Source: an uncultured Croceitalea sp.
Lineage (GTDB): Bacteria; Bacteroidota; Bacteroidia; Flavobacteriales; Flavobacteriaceae
Direction: 5' to 3'
Length of the DNA stretch: 64,000 nucleotides
Assembly (NCBI GenBank): GCA_947495075.1
Contig: CANLXH010000001.1
Location: forward strand, 930,001 to 994,000
In this document: piece by piece, positions 1 through 8,441 of the stretch
Numbering within the stretch: position 1 is the first letter of the stretch
Layout of the letters: each line of letters opens with the position of its first letter
Made by a program: the position numbers and the translations under genes
The notes under the pieces: generated by a model
Told to the model about the DNA's origin: nothing
Database searches by the model: none
The model's input: the letters and a program-made list of their open reading frames with translations, nothing else

Positions 1-1096
1 AATTTGCGATTGTGCAATGATTAAAATTGTAGTCACCACCCAACCCTAGAAATAATGACGCGGAACCAGAACTACCTAACACAACATTTTCTGCACTGAT
101 TTTTGAAGTTCTTGCCCGTAAGTTAGAATTTAAACTATTGTAGATCTGTGTATTGCTGATAGTTAAATTTGGGATACTAAAATCTCCATTACCTTCTGAC
201 AATAAACCAATGGTTGCATTTTTGATAGTTAAATAATTAATCTGATTGTTAATACTACCAGACGTAAACCATATTGTTCCCCATTGCCCTGGAATATTTG
301 CAAATTCTGGTTCTAAACGATCACCCTCAAAAATAACTTCGTTTTCTAGGGTCTCTTGATCTGTACTTAAAGTTCCATTTATTTGCAATGAGCCCTGCGG
401 ACTTACAAGAATCCCAGAACTTTTGTGAAAGTGGACTCTTGTTCCAGCTTCAAAAAAAGCTATTTTATTGTTAGGAATGGCTGCATATCCATAGATAACA
501 TAGGGTTTTTCACTGGTAAAATTAAGCTCGTCATCTTCAAGTAAGAAACCTTCTATTCTAATTTCGTTTCCATCTTCATCAAGTCCAAGTAATAAGGTTT
601 CTGTAGAACCACTAGATAATGTAGTCGGATAAAGAAAAATGGCATCCTTAATTAACGTTACTAATTCTACTTCTTGAGTTTTATCAATAGAAACAAACTG
701 TAATCCATCAGTATATAAAAATTCGTTTTCATTTACTTCTTCTTGTGGTATGGTAACTTCAACAAAAACAAATAAACTGTCTTTTGCTAATAAAGGGATA
801 TTGTTAAATTCTTTTCCAGCTGCACCATCTACATTAAGCCTATAATTACTTTCTAGGCCATTTTTTAGCCTAATTGCAGGAATTTGAATATCATTATTTG
901 AACGATTATAAACTTTTAAAGAATAGGTACTGCTTCCAATGTTAGCAAATACGGTATCTAAAAATACCGTATCCTTAGAGAATTCTAGATTACCGGTAGA
1001 GTTTTGAAAATCAAAATCCTTTCTACATGAAGCTCCAAGAACAAAAGCAAAAGTTAGAAAAATAAATGCTAGGTATTTTAGATTTTCTTTTTTCAA
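1..1096 (-). CDS. Beta-helix-like surface lipoprotein, cut by the window edge
   Basis: The reading frame runs open from a TTG at 1096 to the window edge, giving 365 codons with no stop, so the C-terminus is missing. The N-terminus has a short basic stretch (LKKENLKYL), a hydrophobic core and a Cys (FVLGASC), which fits a lipoprotein signal. The remainder has repeated short strands rich in Asn, Ser and Ile (for example YLTIKNATIGLL), suggestive of a right-handed parallel beta-helix. The TTG start overlaps the TGA stop of the upstream thioesterase gene, which suggests translational coupling; no in-frame ATG lies near. The function is unknown; an exported, outer-membrane-anchored protein is an inference. 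Confidence 0.7.
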   Translation of the reverse strand, partial: MKKENLKYLAFIFLTFAFVLGASCRKDFDFQNSTGNLEFSKDTVFLDTVFANIGSSTYSLKVYNRSNNDIQIPAIRLKNGLESNYRLNVDGAAGKEFNNIPLLAKDSLFVFVEVTIPQEEVNENEFLYTDGLQFVSIDKTQEVELVTLIKDAIFLYPTTLSSGSTETLLLGLDEDGNEIRIEGFLLEDDELNFTSEKPYVIYGYAAIPNNKIAFFEAGTRVHFHKSSGILVSPQGSLQINGTLSTDQETLENEVIFEGDRLEPEFANIPGQWGTIWFTSGSINNQINYLTIKNATIGLLSEGNGDFSIPNLTISNTQIYNSLNSNLRARTSKISAENVVLGSSGSASLFLGLGGDYNFNHCTIAN

Positions 1097-1485
1097 GTAG
1101 TTGTAAATAAGTTTCTAACTATTTCTGGAACTCTAATAGGTTTATATGTTTTGGAATTTAACAAACACCACTCTGTTATTGATTTAACCAATAATTTTTG
1201 AGTTTTATTGTCTTTCATTTCCACTATTCTATAGGAAATAGGACCTTTAGTATCTTTAATAGTTGTATTAATTAATACTTCATCTTTGAATTTGGCAGCG
1301 TCATAGTATGTAATATCATGCCTTCTAACCACCCATATATATTTGTTCTGGATATTACTAGAAACCTCTTCCCAGTGCTTTTTAGAAATTTCTTGTATCC
1401 ACTCCACATAAACCACATTGTTTACATGATTTAAATCATCCAAATCATTCTGGTTTACGGTTTTTACAATACTGTAACTCTGCAT
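1093..1485 (-). CDS. Acyl-CoA thioesterase, hotdog (4HBT/YbgC-like) family
   Basis: This 130-residue protein matches the single-domain hotdog thioesterases in length. Near residues 14-24 it carries DLDDLNHVNNVVY, which is the family's active-site helix entry (Asp plus HVNN followed by Y). These cytosolic enzymes hydrolyse acyl-CoA or acyl-ACP thioesters; the substrate cannot be read from sequence. It lies 1 nt after the cyclotransferase gene and overlaps the following lipoprotein gene, so the three minus-strand genes probably form one transcript. The family call is firm; the physiological role is not known. Confidence 0.85.
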   Translation of the reverse strand: MQSYSIVKTVNQNDLDDLNHVNNVVYVEWIQEISKKHWEEVSSNIQNKYIWVVRRHDITYYDAAKFKDEVLINTTIKDTKGPISYRIVEMKDNKTQKLLVKSITEWCLLNSKTYKPIRVPEIVRNLFTTT

Positions 1486-1486
1486 A

Positions 1487-2518
1487 TTACTTTTTAATGA
1501 TGTTTACTTCAAAAAGCTTATCCCAGTTTTTACCTGTAACAAAAAAAGTTTTTCTCCCGGGATGGTACGCAACTCCATTTAGCACATCTAGCTTAGGGTG
1601 TTGTTCTACTTTAGATTTTAAGCCTCCAAAATTTATAACACCTTCTATAGCACCAGATTTCGCATCTATAATCATCATGCTTTCTTTCTGCCAGACATTG
1701 GCATAGATTTTTCCATTGACATACTCTAATTCATTTGCCTTATTAAAAATAGATTTATTCGTTACCGTTTCGATAAAGTCTGTTTCAATAAGATTTTCAG
1801 GGTCAAGAATCCAGATTTTTTCAGTACCATCACTCTTAAATATTTTTTCACCATCATTACATAATCCCCATCCTTCTTTACTTTTTCCGTAGCTAAAAGT
1901 TTCAATTTTGCTTAAATCAGATTTATGATACACATAACCCAAACCACTTTGCCATGTTAACTGATATATCTTATCCTTTAGTACCGTAAGACCTTCTCCA
2001 AAAACAGAATCATCTAAACTTACTTCCTGTAGCACTTTTCCCGTTTTATAATTTAATTTTCTTAATACAGATTCGCCTCTATGCCCGGTACCTTCATATA
2101 AGGTATCGTTTTTAAATTCCAATCCTTGAGTAAAAGAAGTTTTGTCATGAGGATAGGTATTTAGAATTTCATAAGTATAGATTTCAGGGGATTTTTCTGC
2201 TAAAACTTTAATTTTTTTTGTGATATCTACAGAAGTATCTTCAAAATTAATTTTTGCAATTAAAATTTTACTCCCTAATCGTTCAATATCAAAAGTTAAT
2301 TTTTCATTTGTGAGGGGTAGTAATTCTCCATCGATAAAGTACTCAACTTTAGTAATATTAAGATTTTTTTTATTTTTTATGGAGACACCAACTTGTTGGT
2401 TTTTTTGAAACTGCTTTTTTTGACCTTCTAACTGAATATCAAATAGTTTAGTGGCATCTTTTGGTCCTCCGCATGCTAGAAAAAAAGTAGAGACTATTAC
2501 GTAAAGAAAGATTTTCAT
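1487..2518 (-). CDS. Glutaminyl-peptide cyclotransferase lipoprotein (plant/bacterial QC type)
   Basis: The 343-residue product begins with a lipoprotein signal (MKIFLYVIVSTFFLAC, Cys16). A short beta-rich segment follows, then from about residue 110 the glutamine cyclotransferase propeller, including NTYPHDKTSFTQGLEF and LYEGTGHRGESVLR. Family members convert N-terminal Gln to pyroglutamate on peptides or proteins. In Bacteroidota, type II signal-peptidase cleavage products and other exported proteins often expose such a Gln, so a role in maturing exported proteins is plausible but inferred. It is the first gene of a three-gene minus-strand group and is divergent from the SRP RNA. Confidence 0.86.
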   Translation of the reverse strand: MKIFLYVIVSTFFLACGGPKDATKLFDIQLEGQKKQFQKNQQVGVSIKNKKNLNITKVEYFIDGELLPLTNEKLTFDIERLGSKILIAKINFEDTSVDITKKIKVLAEKSPEIYTYEILNTYPHDKTSFTQGLEFKNDTLYEGTGHRGESVLRKLNYKTGKVLQEVSLDDSVFGEGLTVLKDKIYQLTWQSGLGYVYHKSDLSKIETFSYGKSKEGWGLCNDGEKIFKSDGTEKIWILDPENLIETDFIETVTNKSIFNKANELEYVNGKIYANVWQKESMMIIDAKSGAIEGVINFGGLKSKVEQHPKLDVLNGVAYHPGRKTFFVTGKNWDKLFEVNIIKK

Positions 2519-2570
2519 GAGATTTATATTTCAGCTATTAAATAGATTGCAAATTAAGCATGTATAGTGA

Positions 2571-2600
2571 TTGCAACAAATTTAAAAGATTGTATATTTG
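2571..2600 (+). promoter_or_regulatory. Consensus Bacteroidota promoter of the SRP RNA
   Basis: TTG at 2571-2573 is followed after exactly 19 nt by TATATTTG at 2593-2600, matching the Bacteroidota sigma-A consensus of a -33 TTG and a -7 TAnnTTTG. The SRP RNA begins about 6 nt downstream, where initiation is expected. This is the clearest promoter in the window. Confidence 0.78.
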
Positions 2601-2605
2601 CCCTT

Positions 2606-2699
2606 GGCAAGTCCTACACGACCAGCTCCTGCAAAATCCCCCAGGGTGGGAACGCAGCAAGGGTATGCGGTCGTAGCGGTGCGATGTAGGTAGCTTGCC
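2606..2699 (+). ncRNA. ffs: Signal recognition particle RNA, small bacterial form
   Basis: The transcript folds as one long hairpin: GGCAAG (2606-2611) pairs with CTTGCC (2694-2699). The apical part holds the conserved SRP motif GGGAACGCAGCAAGGG (2648-2663 region) that binds Ffh. A run of seven T residues at 2700-2706 follows directly, so the closing stem plus T-run serves as terminator. The length of about 94 nt is right for the Alu-less bacterial form. The RNA targets ribosomes making membrane proteins to FtsY. It stands alone between divergent genes behind a consensus promoter. Confidence 0.92.
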
Positions 2700-2753
2700 T
2701 TTTTTTGTACCCAAAAGTCAGTAATGACTTTAACTTTTCTCTATTTTTACAGC

Positions 2754-3560
2754 ATGGATAAAAAGGTAGTTTTAATTACTGGAGGATCTTCAGGGATTGG
2801 CAAATCTATAGGTATTTATCTTACTGAAAATGGATATAAGGTTTACGGAACTACACGTAATCTTAAAAGACTTTCTAGCTTTAATTCTTTTGAACTTATT
2901 GAGCTTGACGTTACTCTTAAAGATACGGTGTCTAACGCCGTACAAAATATAATAGATAAAGAAGGTAGAATAGATATACTTATAAATAATGCAGGAGTAG
3001 GTATAACGGGACCTATTGAAGAGACACCAGTTGTAGAAATTAATAAAGCTTTTGACACTAATTTTAATGGTCCCATTAGAATGATGCAAGCAGTTTTACC
3101 GCAAATGCGTAAACAGAAAAAAGGTTTAATTATTAATATTACCTCTATAGCCGGTAATATGGGTTTGCCCTATAGAGGTATTTATTCTGCTACAAAAGGT
3201 GCATTGAGCATTGCAACCGAAGCCATAAGAATGGAAACTAAAGACTTTGGCATTCAAATTACAGATTTGGCTCCAGGTGATTTTGCTACTAATATAGCAA
3301 CGGGGCGATATCATGCCCCAACTGGTGAAAATACAGCATATCCATCCTACAATGAAGTTTTGAAAATGATTAATGAAGATGTGGACTCAGCTCAAAACCC
3401 AATTGAAGTAGCAAAAAAAGTTCACGAAATCATTAAAAGGGATAAACCTAAAGTTCATTATAGCGTAGGGGAATTTCTGCAAAAATTCTCACTATTTCTA
3501 AAACGAATTCTACCAGACACTTTATATGAAAAATTACTCTTAAACCATTATAAATTGTAG
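2754..3560 (+). CDS. Short-chain dehydrogenase/reductase (classical SDR)
   Basis: This 268-residue SDR has a Rossmann fold with TGGSSGIG at residues 9-16 (NAD(P) binding), NNAG at 78-81, and the catalytic set Ser131, Tyr144 and Lys148 (YSATK). The ATG at 2754 is preferred over one 30 nt upstream, because it places the first beta strand (KKVVLITGG) right at the N-terminus as in other SDRs. The length is normal for the classical family. The substrate cannot be told. The gene lies between the SRP RNA and transaldolase, reading the same way, with 33 nt to transaldolase; co-transcription with it is possible. Confidence 0.9.
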   Translation: MDKKVVLITGGSSGIGKSIGIYLTENGYKVYGTTRNLKRLSSFNSFELIELDVTLKDTVSNAVQNIIDKEGRIDILINNAGVGITGPIEETPVVEINKAFDTNFNGPIRMMQAVLPQMRKQKKGLIINITSIAGNMGLPYRGIYSATKGALSIATEAIRMETKDFGIQITDLAPGDFATNIATGRYHAPTGENTAYPSYNEVLKMINEDVDSAQNPIEVAKKVHEIIKRDKPKVHYSVGEFLQKFSLFLKRILPDTLYEKLLLNHYKL

Positions 3561-3593
3561 TTTTACACGAATTAAAAACTTAAAACAAATACT

Positions 3594-4250
3594 ATGAAAT
3601 TTTTTATAGATACTGCAAATCTCCAACAAATAAAAGAAGCTGAAGAATTAGGTGTTTTAGATGGTGTTACCACTAATCCTTCTTTAATGGCTAAGGAAGG
3701 AATTACGGGTCAAGACAGCATCCTTAAGCATTATGTAGATATCTGTAATATTGTTGAAGGTGATGTTTCTGCGGAAGTTGTTTCCACAGATTTTGAAGGA
3801 ATGGTAAAAGAAGGAGAAGCGCTAGCTAAACTTCATGACCAAATTGTAGTTAAAATACCTATGATTAAAGAAGGAGTAAAAGCACTTAAATATTTTTCAG
3901 ATAAAGGTATTCGTACTAATTGTACACTTGTTTTTTCTGCTGGGCAAGCATTATTGGCCGCTAAAGCAGGAGCTACTTATGTATCGCCTTTTTTGGGGAG
4001 ATTAGATGATATTTCTACAGATGGGTTAAATCTTATCGCAGAGATTCGTCTTATTTATGACAATTACAATTTTGCTACAGAAATTCTTGCGGCTTCCATA
4101 AGACATACAATGCATGTAATTGATTGTGCAAAGCTTGGAGCAGATGTAATGACTGGACCCCTGTCTTCGATTGAAGGATTATTAAAACACCCACTAACGG
4201 ATATTGGTCTAGAGAAGTTCTTGGCAGATTATAGAAAAGGAAATTCCTAG
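3594..4250 (+). CDS. tal: Transaldolase, short TalC-type
   Basis: A 218-residue protein of the short transaldolase/fructose-6-phosphate aldolase family. Landmarks are the opening FIDTAN (Asp6), TTNPSL and the Schiff-base Lys87 in VVKIPM. Two positions that separate the activities are visible: Glu61 (Gln in E. coli FsaA) and Phe133 in SPFLGR (Tyr in FsaA). Both favour transaldolase over fructose-6-phosphate aldolase activity. It would act in the non-oxidative pentose phosphate pathway, moving dihydroxyacetone units between sugar phosphates. A bidirectional terminator follows at 4273. Confidence 0.92.
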   Translation: MKFFIDTANLQQIKEAEELGVLDGVTTNPSLMAKEGITGQDSILKHYVDICNIVEGDVSAEVVSTDFEGMVKEGEALAKLHDQIVVKIPMIKEGVKALKYFSDKGIRTNCTLVFSAGQALLAAKAGATYVSPFLGRLDDISTDGLNLIAEIRLIYDNYNFATEILAASIRHTMHVIDCAKLGADVMTGPLSSIEGLLKHPLTDIGLEKFLADYRKGNS

Positions 4251-4272
4251 AAACAAGAAGTCTTATTTTAAA

Positions 4273-4311
4273 CAAAAAAACCTCGACTACTTAGCAGTCA
4301 AGGTTTTTTTG
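4273..4311. terminator. Bidirectional terminator partly inside the minus-strand CDS end
   Basis: AAAAAACCTCGACT and AGTCAAGGTTTTTT form a hairpin (one G-U pair) flanked by A and T runs, so it can end transcription on both strands. It serves transaldolase on the plus strand. On the minus strand the stem contains the last codons and the stop of the TlpA-like lipoprotein gene. Confidence 0.75.
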
Positions 4312-5708
4312 TTTAAGCCAATAGGTTTATTCATAAATACATTAGCAAACGCATCTACGATTATTGTATCATTGGTAATGACGCACTTACTAAGATTATC
4401 AATTATTAATGATTCTTGGATTTTACTAAAATCAGCACTTCTAAATTGATGATACTTATCAATAGAGTGTTCATCTATCATTGAAAGCCACTTTTTTTCG
4501 GGTGTTCTTAAGTTAATTCCAACAAACTCATAATCAGGGCTATTAGATTGTAGTTTTTTAACCTGTCTTAGAATATTTCTAAAATGTCTTTTCTGGTCTC
4601 CTGTCCAAAAATAAAATACAATCTTCTTATTTTTGGAGATATCTTTCATTGTAGTAATCTCACCATCTACATTTTGAACTAGTAGTTCTGGTATACGCTC
4701 ATTTGGTTGTAATGCTTTTATACCGTTATATAAGTGATTAATTTCACTAATGTGAGCGTCATTTTTTGATAGTTGTTCGAATGCAGCTATAAATTGATTA
4801 CACTCATTATTGGCTTCGTGAACTTTTAAAAGATAGTCCATTGCCACATTTCTAAAAAGATTGTTTCGTAAATGCTCCTCATTAACTAGGCTGTCAATTA
4901 AGTGCATTTTATGTTTATTTAAATGTAAATGATCTTTAGATGACATCATTTTTTCCATTCCACAATTTTGTGCACATACCATGTAAGAAAGGTTCCCAAA
5001 ACGATTATTTACATAATTGTAATAAGGTCTAAAATAAGTTAGCTCTTTTGAGTTTATATCTAACTCTTTACGGTAATTATAGAAGTCTGGGCTAAGTTTG
5101 TGTATGGTTTCTTCACCAGATCTCTTTTTGTGAATAAATGGATATTTTTCTTTGTAGATGTAACTATTATAATCTATCGATGCTTTAGCCATATTAAATG
5201 CCTCCATAGAAACATTACCGCCAGTTTCAAGAACTTTAAGTTCATTTAATTTTTGTGTTCTCAAAGAATCTATTTTAGAGCTAAACTCTTCAGGATTAAG
5301 TTTATAGTAAGAATAAACAAGTTGTTCTTCGTCCTCATAATTCAAAAACATTTCAAGTAAGAAATTGTTTACTTCTTCATTTGATCCAGAAAACACTAGA
5401 GACTCATCAAAAGCAACAGTGTTAAGTCGTATCACTAAGCTATCGCCGTTTTCCAGATAAACATACTGTAATTCTGGAGCGTGATCAAAATGGTGTAGCC
5501 CTTCAGCTATATTCTCTAGCGAGAAAGAAAATCTATTGTTTTCGCTTAATTTTGCAGAATCTACTACTACATCATTTTTATAAAGTACTATGTAGTCACT
5601 GGTTGGATTAACAATTTCACCAGCAAAATAGACAGATTTGTTTGAATTTTGTTGCTGCCCGCAGGAAGCCAATAAACATAAAGTAAGATAGCGTAAAGCT
5701 CTTTTCAT
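4287..5708 (-). CDS. TlpA-like lipoprotein with a cysteine-less thioredoxin domain
   Basis: With the ATG at 5708 the product is 473 residues and starts with a lipoprotein signal (MKRALRYLTLCLLASC, Cys16); a start 45 nt upstream would bury this signal. Residues about 25-110 are a beta-rich domain like DUF4369. A long helical middle follows, then a thioredoxin-like domain at about 350-460 with the strand KKIVFYFW. At the usual CXXC site the sequence is WTGDQKRH (about 368-375), so thiol-disulfide exchange is not possible there. Family members are periplasmic redox lipoproteins; this one may be structural or a binding protein. Its 3' end lies in the terminator hairpin. Confidence 0.75.
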   Translation of the reverse strand: MKRALRYLTLCLLASCGQQQNSNKSVYFAGEIVNPTSDYIVLYKNDVVVDSAKLSENNRFSFSLENIAEGLHHFDHAPELQYVYLENGDSLVIRLNTVAFDESLVFSGSNEEVNNFLLEMFLNYEDEEQLVYSYYKLNPEEFSSKIDSLRTQKLNELKVLETGGNVSMEAFNMAKASIDYNSYIYKEKYPFIHKKRSGEETIHKLSPDFYNYRKELDINSKELTYFRPYYNYVNNRFGNLSYMVCAQNCGMEKMMSSKDHLHLNKHKMHLIDSLVNEEHLRNNLFRNVAMDYLLKVHEANNECNQFIAAFEQLSKNDAHISEINHLYNGIKALQPNERIPELLVQNVDGEITTMKDISKNKKIVFYFWTGDQKRHFRNILRQVKKLQSNSPDYEFVGINLRTPEKKWLSMIDEHSIDKYHQFRSADFSKIQESLIIDNLSKCVITNDTIIVDAFANVFMNKPIGLNKKTLTAK

Positions 5709-5819
5709 AAAAAATCTTGTAATAACAAATCTAATAATCCGTAGAAAGGCCATCTGTTAATAGCTAGTTAAATGTTGTTAAACCTTAATTTTTGTAGGTA
5801 TTCTTCTTAAGCATTGTTC

Positions 5820-5851
5820 TTGGTATAAGGGATTAATTTTGACTATTTTTG
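5820..5851 (+). promoter_or_regulatory. Probable promoter of the ABC-F gene
   Basis: TATTTTTG at 5844-5851 matches the -7 consensus TAnnTTTG and lies 20 nt before the ATG at 5872. A TTG at 5820-5822 is a possible -33 box, but the spacer is 21 nt rather than the ideal 19, so the upstream half is uncertain. Confidence 0.45.
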
Positions 5852-5871
5852 CAAAAAATTAAAACTAATAA

Positions 5872-7500
5872 ATGCTATCAGTATCTAATCTATCAGTACA
5901 ATTTGGTAAAAGAATTTTATTTGATGAAGTAAACGTTGCTTTTACAGAAGGTAATTGTTACGGTATTATAGGGGCAAATGGAGCCGGTAAGTCTACATTT
6001 TTGAAAATACTAGCAAACAAAATAGATCCAACGTCTGGGCACGTGCATCTAGAACCAGGTAAGCGTATGTCTATTTTAGAACAAAATCATAATCATTACG
6101 ATGACTATCCTGTGTTAGAATCGGTAGTAATGGGAAATAAACCATTATATGAGATAAAAAAACAAATTGATGCATTATACGCGGATTATACCGATGAAAA
6201 TGCTGAAAAGATTGGAGAGCTACAAGTTCAATTTGAAGAAATGAATGGGTGGAATGCTGATAGTGATGCGGCAGCATTATTATCTAACCTTGGTATTACT
6301 GAAGACTTGCATTATACCAATATGGCAGATATGGATTCCAAGCTAAAGGTTAGAGTTTTACTTGCCCAAGCATTATTTGGGAGTCCAGATGTATTAATAA
6401 TGGATGAGCCTACGAACGATTTAGACTATGAAACTATTAGCTGGCTAGAGCATTTTTTAGCTAATTACGATAATACTGTAATTGTAGTATCGCATGATAG
6501 ACACTTTTTAGATTCAGTCTGTACACATATTGCAGATATAGATTTTGGGAAAATAAACCTATACTCTGGTAATTATACGTTCTGGTATGAAAGTAGTCAG
6601 TTAGCATCAAGGCAAAGAGCGCAACAAAACAAGAAAGCCGAAGAGAAAGCTAAAGAACTTCAAGAATTTATTGCCCGTTTTAGTGCAAACGTTGCAAAAA
6701 GTAAACAAGCTACCTCTAGAAAGAAAATGCTCGATAAACTTAAGATTGATGATATAAAACCTTCTAGCAGAAGATACCCCGCATTAATCTTTGATAGAGA
6801 GCGAGAAGCTGGAGATCAAATTTTAAATGTTGAAAAGTTAACTGCTAGTTCTGAAGACGGGGATTTACTTTTTGCAAATATTGATATTAATCTAGCTAAA
6901 GGGGATAAGGTAGCAATCATCTCAAAAGACTCTAGAGCAACAAGCGCTTTCTATGAAATTATTGCAGGAGATAAAAAAGCTGATTCGGGGAAGTTTCAAT
7001 GGGGAATTACAACTACACAATCTTACCTTCCTGCTGATAATGAAAAATATTTTGATAGTAATATGAATTTAGTTGATTGGCTCAGACAGTGGACCAAGAC
7101 TGAAGAAGAACGCGAAGAAGTATATGTGAGAGGGTTTTTAGGTAAGATGCTTTTTAGCGGGGAGGAAGCACTTAAAAAATCTACGGTACTATCTGGAGGA
7201 GAAAAAGTGCGTTGTATGTTAAGTAGGATGATGCTGATGAGGGCTAATGTACTTATGTTAGATGAACCTACAAATCACTTAGATTTAGAAAGTATTACTG
7301 CGTTTAATAATAGCCTTAAAAATTTTAAAGGCACTATCATGTTAACTACTCATGACCATGAGTTTGTTCAAACAGTTGCGACAAGGGTAATAGAATTAAC
7401 ACCAAACGGAGCAATTGATAGGTATCTTACTTTCGACGAGTACATGTCTGATAAGACTATAAAAGAACAGCGCAAGAAAATGTATGCAGTTACTGCTTAG
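5872..7500 (+). CDS. ABC-F ATPase, YbiT-like, with one degenerate ATP site
   Basis: A 542-residue soluble protein with two ABC domains and no membrane segments, as in the ABC-F ribosome-associated family; the linker at about 245-300 is basic and helical. Domain 1 has a normal Walker A (GANGAGKST, 34-42) and Walker B with catalytic Glu (LIMDEP, Glu179), but its signature reads MDSKLKV (154-160). Domain 2 has a perfect signature (LSGGEK, 440-445) and Walker B (LMLDEP), but its Walker A position reads SKDSRATSA (351-359), with no P-loop Gly or Lys. Because sites form across the two domains, one site looks intact and the other dead. YbiT is the closest family I recognise; a translational role is inferred. 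Confidence 0.88.
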   Translation: MLSVSNLSVQFGKRILFDEVNVAFTEGNCYGIIGANGAGKSTFLKILANKIDPTSGHVHLEPGKRMSILEQNHNHYDDYPVLESVVMGNKPLYEIKKQIDALYADYTDENAEKIGELQVQFEEMNGWNADSDAAALLSNLGITEDLHYTNMADMDSKLKVRVLLAQALFGSPDVLIMDEPTNDLDYETISWLEHFLANYDNTVIVVSHDRHFLDSVCTHIADIDFGKINLYSGNYTFWYESSQLASRQRAQQNKKAEEKAKELQEFIARFSANVAKSKQATSRKKMLDKLKIDDIKPSSRRYPALIFDREREAGDQILNVEKLTASSEDGDLLFANIDINLAKGDKVAIISKDSRATSAFYEIIAGDKKADSGKFQWGITTTQSYLPADNEKYFDSNMNLVDWLRQWTKTEEEREEVYVRGFLGKMLFSGEEALKKSTVLSGGEKVRCMLSRMMLMRANVLMLDEPTNHLDLESITAFNNSLKNFKGTIMLTTHDHEFVQTVATRVIELTPNGAIDRYLTFDEYMSDKTIKEQRKKMYAVTA

Positions 7501-7508
7501 CCAATTAG

Positions 7509-8228
7509 TTAAGCGTTAAAGTATTTACTATTCCAAATTGCTGGATTAAAGTTTTTGCCTTTAGCAAATCCATAGTATATAACTATTGCTCCAATGGTTT
7601 TAAACATAAAGAAAAATAGAATCCAGAATTGCGCATTAGAATCAGACTTAGAAAACAATCCGTCTGGCACTAAAAATGTAGCGAAATAGCTAACAATTAA
7701 TGTTGTGACTGTAAGGTTTACCATCCCTTTAAAAGGCCAAACAAGTAGTTTTCGTAATGGATGTAGGTCATTACCCCATTTATGAATTAAATAATAGTAG
7801 CCATTCCCTATAGGAGCAAATAATAGGGGGTCATCCTTATCTTCTAGTTTAAATAATTTAGAAGGAGCCATTATTTTAAAACCACTCAGTGTAATGCCGT
7901 GGTCTTTTTCTAGGTGCTTTATTTTAGAAACAGCGGCTTGTGGAATTTTACCTTTAAAATATTTTGAATCTAAAAAACGCAAACGATAATCTGTGCAGAT
8001 TTTTTTGATTTGCTCTATATGATAAATTTTAGTTGTCTCCAGTAAGTTAAACTCAAACTCATTTTCAATCTCTCTAGAGGATTTGAGGAGACGATTTTCA
8101 ATATCAGCTTCGGTTTCAGTGTCTTGCTGTAAAATCCTTTTGACCTCTAATAATACTTTATTTTCAGCGTTCGATTTTTCTTTAAATCGAAGCAACTTAG
8201 CCTCAATGTCAGTCTTTTGTAATATCAT
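7509..8228 (-). CDS. Unknown two-helix membrane protein
   Basis: I do not recognise this 239-residue protein. Residues 1-100 are charged and helical, possibly coiled coil. Two hydrophobic segments follow near the C-terminus (about 170-190, VNLTVTTLIVSYFATF, and 203-222, FWILFFFMFKTIGAIVIYYG). The bulk before the first segment is probably cytoplasmic. There is no signal peptide. It converges with the ABC-F gene, ending 8 nt from its stop, and is divergent from the fasciclin gene. No function can be assigned. Confidence 0.6.
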   Translation of the reverse strand: MILQKTDIEAKLLRFKEKSNAENKVLLEVKRILQQDTETEADIENRLLKSSREIENEFEFNLLETTKIYHIEQIKKICTDYRLRFLDSKYFKGKIPQAAVSKIKHLEKDHGITLSGFKIMAPSKLFKLEDKDDPLLFAPIGNGYYYLIHKWGNDLHPLRKLLVWPFKGMVNLTVTTLIVSYFATFLVPDGLFSKSDSNAQFWILFFFMFKTIGAIVIYYGFAKGKNFNPAIWNSKYFNA

Positions 8229-8441
8229 TTCTTCTTATAGCTTTTCTCAAAGTTACTTAAATACGGCTTTTTTTTTCAGAATGCTTCCGATATATAAATG
8301 TTAATATTTTGTTAATTTCTATGAACTGCACTTTCAGAAAGAGAAAAGTATGTGCTAAAAAGTTATCTTACCGATGTTTTTGGTATTTCATCGATAGATA
8401 GCAATAACACCTAAACATTTACTTGACACTAAATACTTAAA

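Noticed and set aside
8229-8441. Small gene in the spacer before the fasciclin gene
   Set aside because: Only short frames with unnatural composition occur; the spacer probably holds two divergent promoters.
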